Assembly (NCBI GenBank): GCA_964432595.1
Contig: CAYSOF010000002.1
Span: 248,001 to 312,000 of the forward strand
Direction of reading: 5' to 3'
Source of the DNA: DASYLJ01 sp964432595
GTDB taxonomy: Bacteria > Desulfobacterota > Binatia > DP-6
DNA: 64,000 nucleotides
Below the pieces are notes generated by a model. The model was not told the DNA's origin, did not search any database, and saw only the letters and a list, made by a program, of their open reading frames with translations. Shown here in pieces: positions 45,556 through 53,725 of the stretch (within the stretch, counting starts at the first letter, position 1; each line of letters starts with the position of its first letter). The position numbers and the translations under genes are program-made.

Positions 45556-46375
45556 GCCGCTCGTCCAGGAAGGCGAGGAGCTCGCGATTGACGTGCTCGG
45601 CGTGGGTCCAGATGAGACCGTGCGGCGCGCCGCCGATGACGACGAGCCGGCTCGCGCGCAGACGCGCGTGCAGCGGCACGGCGGTCGCGGCGATCGGCAG
45701 GATGCGGTCGGCATCGCCGTGGACGACGAGCGCTGGGACGTCCACACGGTGGCAGTCCGGACGGAAGTCGGTCGTCCACGCCGTCACGCAGTCGCGCAAA
45801 CCGGCGGGCGACGCATGCATCGCGACGCCCAGGGATTCCTGCACGACGCGCTCGTGCATCCGATCCTCGCCGACGACGGCCGCGAGGAACTCCGAGAGAT
45901 AGCCGGCGCGGTCGTCGGCGAGGCGTCGCGTGATCGACTCGAAGACGCCGCCGTCGAGCCCGCCGGGATTGTCCGGCGTCCTCAGGAGGAAGGGCGGAAG
46001 CGACGCGAGGATGACGGCGCTCCGGACGCGCCTCGCTCCGTATGCGCCGAGGTACCGGGTGAGCTCGCCGGTGCCCATCGCGAAGCCGACGAGCGTGACG
46101 TCGTGCAGGTCCAGATGCGCGAGCAGCTGATAGAGGTCGTCCGCCAGCGTGTCGTAGTCGTAGCCCGTCGCCGGCTTGCTGGACGCGCCGAACCCGCGGC
46201 GGTCGTAGCGGACGACGCGATATCCGGCGATCCGCAGCGCCGCGACCTGCTTCTCCCAGGACGCGCCGCTGAGGGGCCAGCCGTGGATCAGGATGACCGG
46301 CCGACCGGTTCCGTGGTCCTCGTAGTAAAGCTCGATGGAGCCCGAGCTGTCGCGGCCGACGACGATCCTGCTCAC
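45539..46375 (-). CDS. Chloroperoxidase-like alpha/beta hydrolase lacking the nucleophile serine
   Basis: A 278-aa protein of the non-heme chloroperoxidase/esterase branch of alpha/beta hydrolases: VILIHGWPLSGASWEKQ, then LVGFAMGTGELTRYL, an aspartate in HGDADRILP and the histidine in GGAPHGL. The usual nucleophile motif is GFSMGTGE; here the serine is alanine (codon GCG, about residue 99), so normal esterase or perhydrolase activity should be lost. GTG 46375 is preferred because GGAGG lies just upstream; GTG 46387 is possible. A shared 30-bp box lies upstream. Confidence 0.82.
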   Translation of the reverse strand: MSRIVVGRDSSGSIELYYEDHGTGRPVILIHGWPLSGASWEKQVAALRIAGYRVVRYDRRGFGASSKPATGYDYDTLADDLYQLLAHLDLHDVTLVGFAMGTGELTRYLGAYGARRVRSAVILASLPPFLLRTPDNPGGLDGGVFESITRRLADDRAGYLSEFLAAVVGEDRMHERVVQESLGVAMHASPAGLRDCVTAWTTDFRPDCHRVDVPALVVHGDADRILPIAATAVPLHARLRASRLVVIGGAPHGLIWTHAEHVNRELLAFLDERPTRRT

Positions 46376-46393
46376 CGCTGCCTCCACCCGGGA

Positions 46394-46423
46394 GGCGTGA
46401 AAACCGACCGCACAACCCCGTGC
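46394..46423 (-). promoter_or_regulatory. Shared 30-bp box, copy A (alpha/beta hydrolase)
   Basis: Read toward the hydrolase: GCAC-GGGGTT-GTGCGGTCGG then TTTTCACGCC, followed 8 nt later by GGAGG and the start codon. It matches copy B (54454-54483) at 27 of 30 positions. It sits in the 63-nt gap between the STAND ATPase stop and the hydrolase start, so it probably gives the hydrolase its own promoter or operator. Confidence 0.7.
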
Positions 46424-46438
46424 GGCGGGCGGCTTCGC

Positions 46439-49400
46439 CTATGCGGCGGACACGAGCAGGCGCTCGGCCAGCTCGCGATGACGCGGCATGGAGCCGCGAG
46501 CGTACTGCTCGGCGGCCTCGCGGAGGAGCGCGCGGGCGGCCGGGCGGTCGCCCGGCGCATCCCGATCGAGAAGCGTCATCGCCCGGAAGCGGCACAGGTC
46601 GACCTGCTCCAGCCGCTGCTGCAGCTCGTCCGCCTGCCGCGCCGCGATCGCGAAGTGCTCCTCCGCCGCCGCCCATTCGCCCGCCGCGGCGGCAGCGAGG
46701 CCCGCGGCGGTCCGCACTAGGCGTGGACCCGACATCATCCACGCCACGCCGGTGGCCAGCAGCTCCGGCACCAGCGGATGCAGGGCGACGACCTTCTCGC
46801 GTTCACCCAGGACGGCGAGGCCCTCGATCGTCAGCACGAGCATGTTCCAGGAGCCGACGGTGTTCGGGCGTCCCGCGGAGGGCACGAGGCTCTGTGTTTC
46901 GTCCAGCCGGCCGAGGGCGCGGCTCCGATCACCGAGATAGGCGTGCTGCCGGAACGCGACGCCGGCGAGCGCGCCCTGGCCGGCGCTCGGGAACGACGCG
47001 GCATAGGCCGCTTCCGCTTCGACGCTCGCACGCTCCCAGTCGCCCCGGAGGAAGCGGACCTGGATCAGGTGGAGGGACGGAATGCCGGCCACGGTCCCCG
47101 ACCGCACGTTCGACGGCCACTGCAGCTGGGCGCCGGGCGGCGCCGACGCGGTCGAATGGGCCGTCGGCTCCACGTCCGACGCGCGAGCGAGCGCGTCCTC
47201 GAGACGGGCGAGATCGAAGTCGCGGCCGAACTCCACCCACGCCCGCATCTGGATGCACGACACGATCGCGTCGCGTGGTCCGACGTCGGGAACGAGCGGG
47301 TCGAGGCGTCGCGCGATCGCCCGCGCCTCGGCGGGCTGCCCGAGCAGCCAGGCCGCCTGCTCCATCCAGCCGAGTCGCCAGCCGTCGACCGATGGCGAAT
47401 CGTGCGGGGCGCATGCCTCATCGACCGCGCGTCCGTCCGCCAGCGTGTTCTCGAGCTGAGCGAAGTAGTAGTGGAACGCCGCGCGATCGGAGAGCACGCG
47501 TACGACCAGCGCTGCGTCGCCGAGCTGCTGCGCCAGCGCCATCGCTTCCGCGAATGCGTCCCGGGCAGCCTCGTACTGGCCGGCGGCGGCCGTGATCAGC
47601 GCCACCTGACACAGCAGCCGCACGCGGTGCGCGCTCCGGTCGCCCGTCAGGAGTGACAGGCCGCGGAGCGCCACCTTCACCAGCTTCCGGTACCGCCGCG
47701 CCAGCATCAACCCGTCGACGACGTCCACGAAGCTCCGGCCGATCAGCTCGCGATCACCGGTCTGGACGCAGATCTCGATCGCGTCGCTCCCGTGGACGAA
47801 CGCCTCGTCGGCGCGTCCCAGTCCGTGGTCGGCGGCCGCCATCGCCGACAGGATCTCGGCGCGCACCGCAGGATCGTCCTGGTGCTCGAGCGCGGATGCG
47901 AGCCAGCGGTGTGCCTGCTCGAACGCCGACGCCCCGAGCGCCGCCCGTCCGGCGGCGAGCAGGGCCGTCGCGAGCTCGTGACGCTGGGCAAAGTCGCCGG
48001 CCTTGAGGAGGTGGTCGGCGATGTCGCCGGCTCGTTCTCTGGAGGCGCGGGGATGGAGGCGTGCGATGGCGTGCGCGACGCCGGCGTGGAGTCGCTGGCG
48101 TCGTGGTGGCGCGATTTCGTGGAGCAACGTCTGGCGCAGGATCTCGTGTGCGAAGGTGAACGGCGTCTCGGGGCCTTCGGCGCTCGTCACCAGCAGCCCC
48201 ATCCGCTGCGCCTTCTCGACCGCGTCGCAGAGGTCGTCGATGTGGACCTGCTCGAGGAGCAGCTGCACGAGCTTGAAGCTGAAGCTGCGACCGATCACCG
48301 CCGCGGCCGTCAGGATCTTCCGCTCGGCGTCGGCGAGTCGCTCGAGACGGCGGCCGATCACGAGGCGGACGTTGTCCGGCACGTCGATCTCGTCGATGGT
48401 GATGTCCGAGCGGAAGTCGCCCCTCGCATCGAACACCCGGCCGTCCTCGACGAGGTGATGGTACACCTCCTGGACGAAGAACGGGTTGCCCTCCGTCACG
48501 TCGAAGAGGAGGTTCGCCAGCCGGTTCGACGGTGGACGCGCGCTCAGCCCCTGCAGCATCTCGCACGTCTCGTCCCGCGACAGACCGGCCAGCCGGAGCG
48601 GACGGATGCCGGCGCGGAGCAGCTCCTCGAGCGTACGGCCCAACACCGGATTCCGCTCGTCGAGCTCCGGACGGAACGTGCCGATGACGACCAGCGGCAT
48701 CTCGCGGACGCCGTGCGCCAGGTGCGCCAGCAGCGCCAGCGTGGACTCGTCGGCCCAGTGGAGGTCTTCCAGGACGAAGAGGGCGGGCCGCGCCCGTGCC
48801 GATCGCCCCAGCACCTCCGAGAAGCTCTGAAAGAGGTAGCGACGCCGCTGCTGCGGTGGCAGCTCGCGCGGCTCCGGAAGCTCGGGGAAGGCGCGCCGGA
48901 TGCGTGGGGCGATCTGTGCGAGCTCGGCTGCCGCGTCGCCCATCATCTGACGGTAGTCGTCGAGCGTGGCCGCTTGTGCGAGACCGCCCTCCAGGATCTC
49001 CGCGAACGGGAGGAACGGAAAGGGGTCGTCGCGCTCGTAGCAGTGGCCGACCAGCACCCGGAAGCCGCGCCCGGCGGCGTCGTGCGCGATCTCCCGCGCC
49101 AGCCGCGACTTGCCCACGCCGGGCCCTCCGGCGAGCAGCACGATCGACCCATGCCCGCCGCGCGCTCCCTCGACGGCCGCATGCAGCGCGGCGCGCTCGT
49201 GCCGCCGGCCGACGAACGGCGCGCGCGCGGCGATCGAGTATGGTGATACATCGAGGGGCGCCGGCGTGACGCCCGGCTCGGCGGATTCGCGGTCGCCTGC
49301 GCCGAACTCCCACGCGATCGGCGCGTTCGGATCGGGTTCGTATGCGCAGAAGGTTCCGGTGCGGATGCAGCGCGCGAGCAGATCGCCGAGCGCGGCGTCG

Positions 49401-49882
49401 CCTTGCCGGATGCGCTCGACGACGGCCCGCGCCGTCTTCGTGACGCTCTGCCGCGCGCGCTCGGCCGCGGAGACCGCGCGCCGAGTCCGCCCATGCAGGC
49501 CGACCGCACGACGGAGCTCGGCCGTGAGGCTCGACATCTCGCGCTCGGCGGCCTCGGCGACGGCGAAGCTTCCGGCCGCCTTCGCCGCGTCCAGCTCCGC
49601 GCGCAGCTCCTCGAGCCGCCGCCGGTACGTCGCCTTCGCGCGATCGTCGAGCAGCTCGCCCGCGTCGCCACCGCGATCGGCGCGGGCGTCGTCGTCCTCA
49701 CGGTGCCCGGTCAGACCGTCGACGAGATCCAGCGCATGGAACTCCGTCGTGGGATGCCGCAGGAGATGGGCGAGATAGGAGAAGCCCTTCGAGTCCTTGA
49801 GCCGCAGGGGGCGATCCTTCCAGCCGACGGTCCAGTACTCGCCTTCCTTGCGGAAGACGGCCTGCGCCGGCGGAGGAGCCAT
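46439..49882 (-). CDS. Large STAND-type ATPase regulator without HTH
   Basis: A 1147-aa protein. The N-terminal 50 residues (FRKEGEYWTVGWKDRPLRLKD, YLAHLLRHPTTEFHALDLV) form a winged-helix-like domain seen on other bacterial regulators. A coiled-coil segment (residues about 75-150) leads to an AAA/NACHT-type ATPase with Walker A LAGGPGVGKSRLAREI near residue 250 and Walker B ALFVLEDLHWAD near 370. A long TPR-like helical region fills residues 600-1147. Unlike MalT/LuxR relatives there is no C-terminal DNA-binding domain. Likely a ligand-sensing ATPase whose output partner may be nearby, for example the adenylate cyclase at 51923. Confidence 0.78.
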   Translation of the reverse strand: MAPPPAQAVFRKEGEYWTVGWKDRPLRLKDSKGFSYLAHLLRHPTTEFHALDLVDGLTGHREDDDARADRGGDAGELLDDRAKATYRRRLEELRAELDAAKAAGSFAVAEAAEREMSSLTAELRRAVGLHGRTRRAVSAAERARQSVTKTARAVVERIRQGDAALGDLLARCIRTGTFCAYEPDPNAPIAWEFGAGDRESAEPGVTPAPLDVSPYSIAARAPFVGRRHERAALHAAVEGARGGHGSIVLLAGGPGVGKSRLAREIAHDAAGRGFRVLVGHCYERDDPFPFLPFAEILEGGLAQAATLDDYRQMMGDAAAELAQIAPRIRRAFPELPEPRELPPQQRRRYLFQSFSEVLGRSARARPALFVLEDLHWADESTLALLAHLAHGVREMPLVVIGTFRPELDERNPVLGRTLEELLRAGIRPLRLAGLSRDETCEMLQGLSARPPSNRLANLLFDVTEGNPFFVQEVYHHLVEDGRVFDARGDFRSDITIDEIDVPDNVRLVIGRRLERLADAERKILTAAAVIGRSFSFKLVQLLLEQVHIDDLCDAVEKAQRMGLLVTSAEGPETPFTFAHEILRQTLLHEIAPPRRQRLHAGVAHAIARLHPRASRERAGDIADHLLKAGDFAQRHELATALLAAGRAALGASAFEQAHRWLASALEHQDDPAVRAEILSAMAAADHGLGRADEAFVHGSDAIEICVQTGDRELIGRSFVDVVDGLMLARRYRKLVKVALRGLSLLTGDRSAHRVRLLCQVALITAAAGQYEAARDAFAEAMALAQQLGDAALVVRVLSDRAAFHYYFAQLENTLADGRAVDEACAPHDSPSVDGWRLGWMEQAAWLLGQPAEARAIARRLDPLVPDVGPRDAIVSCIQMRAWVEFGRDFDLARLEDALARASDVEPTAHSTASAPPGAQLQWPSNVRSGTVAGIPSLHLIQVRFLRGDWERASVEAEAAYAASFPSAGQGALAGVAFRQHAYLGDRSRALGRLDETQSLVPSAGRPNTVGSWNMLVLTIEGLAVLGEREKVVALHPLVPELLATGVAWMMSGPRLVRTAAGLAAAAAGEWAAAEEHFAIAARQADELQQRLEQVDLCRFRAMTLLDRDAPGDRPAARALLREAAEQYARGSMPRHRELAERLLVSAA

Positions 49883-49954
49883 GCGCGTTAGCTACCTCGG
49901 TCGGGCGCGCCGAGTCGATAGGAAGAGGCCGATGAGCGGCGATGCAGATATTGA

Positions 49955-50431
49955 TCATGCCGCCCTCGCGTGTCTCCCGCCGGGCGATCCGCCGCGGCCG
50001 ACGATCGAGCGGCTGCGAACGACGTCCGGTCGAAAGGTGAGCACGGGCGCCGGCGCGTGGCGGACGACCTTCTCGGCGACGCTGCCGATCAGCAGGTGTG
50101 CGAGACCCGTCCGGCCGAGCGTGCACATGACGATGCAGTCGACCCTGGTCGCCGCCTTGCTGATCTCACGGTACGGATTGCCGGACACCACTCGCTGCTC
50201 GACGGCGATCGCGGGCGCGCCGCCCAGGGTGGCCCGGACGGCACGAGCGAGATCCCGGCGTGCCTCGTCGCGCACCTTCGCCAGCAGGGCGCCGTTGCGG
50301 AAGTCGTTCGTCACGTGCAGCACGATGAGACGCCCTTGCGGCCCCGCGAGCGTGGCGGCGATGCGCAGCGCATGATGGCCATGCTTCGACAGATCGTGCG
50401 GGACGAGGATGGTGCGCGGGATGTCCTTCAT
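49955..50431 (-). CDS. Universal stress protein (UspA family)
   Basis: A 158-aa Usp domain. It begins RTILVPHDLSKHGHHALRIAATLA and ends CTLGRTGLAHLLIGSVAEKVVRHAPAPVL, the latter being the ATP-binding segment of nucleotide-binding Usps. The 20-residue C-terminal tail is extra and basic. ATG 50431 has AAGGGGAAA upstream. Lies upstream of the STAND ATPase on the same strand. Confidence 0.88.
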   Translation of the reverse strand: MKDIPRTILVPHDLSKHGHHALRIAATLAGPQGRLIVLHVTNDFRNGALLAKVRDEARRDLARAVRATLGGAPAIAVEQRVVSGNPYREISKAATRVDCIVMCTLGRTGLAHLLIGSVAEKVVRHAPAPVLTFRPDVVRSRSIVGRGGSPGGRHARAA

Positions 50432-50490
50432 GCCGATTTCCCCTTGTCTGTGTCGCGCTCGCGACGGCCGCGCAGACGAAGCAATGCGCC

Positions 50491-50889
50491 TCAGTCCGTC
50501 GTCGGCGTGAGGATCGGTGCCCCACGCTTCTTGAGCAGCACCACGGCGATCCTGGCGGGCTCCGTGTCGCTGGCGTTGCGCCCGACGACGTGGATGTCGT
50601 CCGGGCCCTCGTAGAACGTTTGCCCCTTCGTGAGCGTGACGGCCGGCTGGCCCCGGAGCTGCATCACGATCGTTCCTTCGAGGACGTAGACGAACGCATG
50701 CGCGTCGTGCCGATGGACCACGTCCCGTCCGCCCGGCGGGTACGTCACCTCGATCATGCGCCCCTCCTTGCCGGCGTAGTCCGTGAGATCGATCGCGTAG
50801 AGCTCCTTGACGTCCGCTGCGTCGGCCGGGCCGGGAGCGTGCATCAGGAGCGCTGCGAGCAGAAAAACGATGGCCGCGTTGCTCATCAT
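50491..50889 (-). CDS. Secreted single-domain cupin
   Basis: A 132-aa exported cupin. A signal peptide (ending in GPADA) is followed by cupin motif 1, VVHRHDAHAFVYVLEGTIVM, and motif 2, YEGPDDIHVVGRNAS, which supply the metal-binding H, H, E and H. ATG 50889 has GGAGGA upstream. Related proteins bind metals in dioxygenases or isomerases or act as sensors; function unknown here. Likely co-transcribed with the SDR gene 37 nt upstream. Confidence 0.8.
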   Translation of the reverse strand: MMSNAAIVFLLAALLMHAPGPADAADVKELYAIDLTDYAGKEGRMIEVTYPPGGRDVVHRHDAHAFVYVLEGTIVMQLRGQPAVTLTKGQTFYEGPDDIHVVGRNASDTEPARIAVVLLKKRGAPILTPTTD

Positions 50890-50926
50890 CGATGTCCTCC
50901 GGAGTGGTTTCGCGGTGCGTGCAGGA

Positions 50927-51682
50927 TCACGCGCTCGGTCGCGCGTGACGGAGCCATTCGTCGAGACCGATGCGGCCGAGGCGCGCGTCGCCGAGCGGCA
51001 CGAGCGAGCGCTCCTCGACGCGGCTGCCGTAGTATCGGGCGTCGGGGTCGCGCACGACTTCACACGGGTCGCCGAGCGCCTTCAGATAGCGGGCGACGAT
51101 CTCGTCGAACGGTGCCCGCTCCGGGCCGGCGATCTCGACGATGCCGTTCCTCGGCGCCGCGAGCGCCACGTCCGCGACGATGGACGCGACGTCCTCCGCC
51201 GCGATCGGCTGGAACAGGCCGGGCGAGAGGTGGATCGTGTTCCCGACCGTGCCCGAAGCGACGATGCCCCGGATGAACTCGAGGAACTGGGTCGAGCGGA
51301 CGATGGTGTAGGGGACGCCCGAACGCTCGATGAGCTTCTCCTGCGCGACCTTCGCGCGGAAGTAGCCGTTGTCGGGGGACCGGTCGATCCCGACGATGGA
51401 GAGCGCCACGTGATGCCGGGTCCCGGCGGCAGCCTCCGCCGCGAGCAAGTTGCGGCCGGACGTCTCGAAGAACTCCAGCACCGCCCGGTCCTCGAACGAG
51501 GGCGAATTCGAGAGGTCCACCACGACCTGTGTGCCGTCCAATGCGCGCGCGAGGCCCTCGCCCGTGATGGTGTCGACGCCGGTGCTCGGCGCCGCGGCGA
51601 TCGCCTCGTGACCCTTGGCCACGAGGTGTCCGACGACCTTGGTGCCGATCAGGCCCGTGCCGCCGATGACGACGATCTTCAT
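50927..51682 (-). CDS. NmrA/atypical SDR NAD(P)-binding protein
   Basis: A 251-aa atypical short-chain dehydrogenase. The N-terminus MKIVVIGGTGLIGTKVVGHL is the Rossmann motif; the middle (DNGYFRAKVAQEKLIERSGVPYTIVRSTQF) is characteristic of the NmrA/TMR-like NAD(P)H sensor and reductase branch, with YFRAK replacing the YxxxK site. ATG 51682 follows GAGGAGGG. ECF41 sigma factors often control nearby dehydrogenases; the sigma lies 2 kb away. Substrate unknown. Confidence 0.82.
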   Translation of the reverse strand: MKIVVIGGTGLIGTKVVGHLVAKGHEAIAAAPSTGVDTITGEGLARALDGTQVVVDLSNSPSFEDRAVLEFFETSGRNLLAAEAAAGTRHHVALSIVGIDRSPDNGYFRAKVAQEKLIERSGVPYTIVRSTQFLEFIRGIVASGTVGNTIHLSPGLFQPIAAEDVASIVADVALAAPRNGIVEIAGPERAPFDEIVARYLKALGDPCEVVRDPDARYYGSRVEERSLVPLGDARLGRIGLDEWLRHARPSA

Positions 51683-51799
51683 GATGAGACCCTCCTCCTG
51701 TTTTCGGGAGGCGCCGTCGCGCCTCGACGTTGGGACCGGACAGCGCGCCGTTTCGTGACGCGCGCCAGGTCCCCGATGCGGGCGAGCATGTCACGGCCG

Positions 51800-51829
51800 G
51801 CACCGGATTGTGCGCTCGAATTTCACGCC
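51800..51829 (+). promoter_or_regulatory. Shared 30-bp box, copy C (adenylate cyclase)
   Basis: Read toward the cyclase: GCAC-CGGATT-GTGCGCTCGA then ATTTCACGCC, followed 8 nt later by GAGGAGG and ATG codons at 51848 and 51856. It keeps the GCAC-N6-GTGC arms and the TTTCACGCC end of copies A and B, matching copy B at 24 of 30 positions. It would drive the short leader frame and the cyclase. Confidence 0.65.
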
Positions 51830-51855
51830 CGAATGTCGAGGAGGCGAATGGAGCC

Positions 51856-51933
51856 ATGAACCACGTCGCAGCAGACCGGGACGGCATGCTCGGCCGCCGG
51901 CCGGTTCGTCCGGCGCAGCACCATGATCCGTGA
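51856..51933 (+). CDS. Short leader ORF overlapping the cyclase start
   Basis: A 25-codon frame from ATG 51856 (26 nt after box C, 11 nt after GAGGAGG) that ends at TGA 51931-51933, overlapping the cyclase ATG (51923) by 11 nt. An alternative ATG at 51848 ends after three codons. The peptide has no recognisable family (NHVAADRDGMLGRRP). It may couple translation to the cyclase, or it may be chance. Confidence 0.35.
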   Translation: MNHVAADRDGMLGRRPVRPAQHHDP

Positions 51934-53704
51934 GCCGCGCAAGCTGGCCGCCATCCTGGCTGCCGACGTCGTCGGCTATTCCCGCCTGATGGGCCGCGAC
52001 GAAAGCGGCACGTTGGCACGCGTGCGCGAGCATCGCACGGCGCGGCTCGAACCGACGCTCGCGCGCTACCGCGGCCGGCTGATCAAGGTGATCGGCGACG
52101 GGGCGTTGGTCGAGTTCGCCAGCGCCGTCGATGCGCTGGCGGCGGCGATCGAGTTCCAGCAGGCGGTCAACGACCTCGCCCTGGAGCGCTGCGAGCCGGA
52201 GCGGCTCGTGTTCCGGATCGGTCTGCATCTCGGCGACGTGATCGTCGAAGACGACGACCTCTACGGCGAGGGCGTGAACATCGCCGCGCGGCTGGAATCC
52301 CAAGCGCCCGCGGGCGGCATCCTGATCTCGCGCACCGTGCACGAGGCCGTCGCCGGCCGGCTGAAGGCGACGTTCGCCGATCGGGGCGATCTCACGCTCA
52401 GGAACATCGAGCGACCGATCCAGGCCTTCAGCACGCACTGGGAGCCGTCGGACTGGCGGCGTGCTCCTCCGACTCCGCCGACGCCGGCATCGACGGGGCG
52501 GCTCACGCCGCCCGACAAGCCCTCCATCGCCGTCCTGCCCTTCCAGACCTTCAGCGCCGATCCCGAGCAGGAGTACTTCGCCGACGGCATCGTGGAGGAC
52601 ATCATCACGGCGCTGTCGTGCTTCAAGTTCCTGTTCGTGATCGCCCGCAACTCGAGCTTCGCCTACAAGGGGCGTGCGCCCGACATCCGCCAGGTCGGAC
52701 GCGAGCTCGCCGTTCGTTACGTGCTGGAGGGGAGCGTGCGCCGGGCGACGCGCGTGCGCATCACCGGGCAGCTGATCGACGCGCTGACCGGCGCGCATCT
52801 CTGGGCCAATCGATTCGATGGCATCCTGGAAGACATCTTCGAGCTGCAGGACCGGCTGACCGAGGCGGTCGTCGGGGCGATCGCGCCCGAGCTCGAGCGT
52901 TCGGAGATCGAACGGGCCAGAAGGAAGCCGACGGACAGCTTCGATGCGTACGACCACTACCTGTGCGGCATGGCGAACCTGCACCGCGGCACCCGGGAGT
53001 CGATCGACGAGGCGATGACGCACTTCGGGCTGGCGCTGCGGCTCGACCCGAACTTCGCGGCCGCCCATGGGATGGCGGCCTGGTGCCACGTGTGGCGCAA
53101 GGTCAACGGCTGGATGGTCGATTGTCCGCGCGAGATGGCGGAGGGCGCACGCCTGGCGCGGCGGGCGATCGAGCTGGGTGCGGACGACGCCGTCGCCCTC
53201 ACGCGTGGCGGGCATGCGCTGGCCCACCTCGCCGGCGATCTCGACGGCGCCATCGATCGGATCGATCAAGCGCTGGTGCTGAACCCCAATCTGGCGTCCG
53301 CCTGGTTCCTCGGCGCCTACCTCAAGGTCTGGAACGGCGACCCCGACGGCGGCATCGAGCACTTCACACGGGCGATGCGCATGAGCCCGCTCGACCCCGA
53401 GACGTATCGAATGCAGGCCGGCATGGCGGCCGCGCATCTCTTCGCCGCGCGCTTCGACGCCGCGTCATCGTGGGCCGAGAAGTCGCTCCGCAGCATGCCG
53501 GGCTTCCTGATGGCCGTCGCCGTCGCCACCGCCAGTCATGCGCTCGCGGGCCGGCTGGAGGAGGCGCGGCGCGGGGTCGGCCGCCTGCACGAGCTCGATC
53601 CCACCGTCCGCGTGTCGACGATCCCGGAGTGGCTCCCCCTCCGACGACCGGAGGATCGCGCGACGTTCGCCGACGGGCTGCGGCGGGCGGGGCTGGCGGA
53701 GTAG
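51923..53704 (+). CDS. Class III adenylate cyclase with TolB-like and TPR region
   Basis: A 593-aa protein. The N-terminal cyclase homology domain has AAILAADVVGYSRLMGRDE (metal aspartate), LIKVIGDGALVEF (second aspartate) and GVNIAARLES, so cAMP synthesis is likely. Residues about 195-320 are the TolB-N-like FPSIAVLPFQTFSADPEQEYFADGIVEDIITALS domain typical of such cyclases, and TPR helices follow to the end. No membrane helix. ATG 51923 lies inside a short leader frame under box C. Probably senses something through the TPR part. Confidence 0.88.
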   Translation: MIREPRKLAAILAADVVGYSRLMGRDESGTLARVREHRTARLEPTLARYRGRLIKVIGDGALVEFASAVDALAAAIEFQQAVNDLALERCEPERLVFRIGLHLGDVIVEDDDLYGEGVNIAARLESQAPAGGILISRTVHEAVAGRLKATFADRGDLTLRNIERPIQAFSTHWEPSDWRRAPPTPPTPASTGRLTPPDKPSIAVLPFQTFSADPEQEYFADGIVEDIITALSCFKFLFVIARNSSFAYKGRAPDIRQVGRELAVRYVLEGSVRRATRVRITGQLIDALTGAHLWANRFDGILEDIFELQDRLTEAVVGAIAPELERSEIERARRKPTDSFDAYDHYLCGMANLHRGTRESIDEAMTHFGLALRLDPNFAAAHGMAAWCHVWRKVNGWMVDCPREMAEGARLARRAIELGADDAVALTRGGHALAHLAGDLDGAIDRIDQALVLNPNLASAWFLGAYLKVWNGDPDGGIEHFTRAMRMSPLDPETYRMQAGMAAAHLFAARFDAASSWAEKSLRSMPGFLMAVAVATASHALAGRLEEARRGVGRLHELDPTVRVSTIPEWLPLRRPEDRATFADGLRRAGLAE

Positions 53705-53725
53705 CCCGGCGCCGCCGGCGCGACG

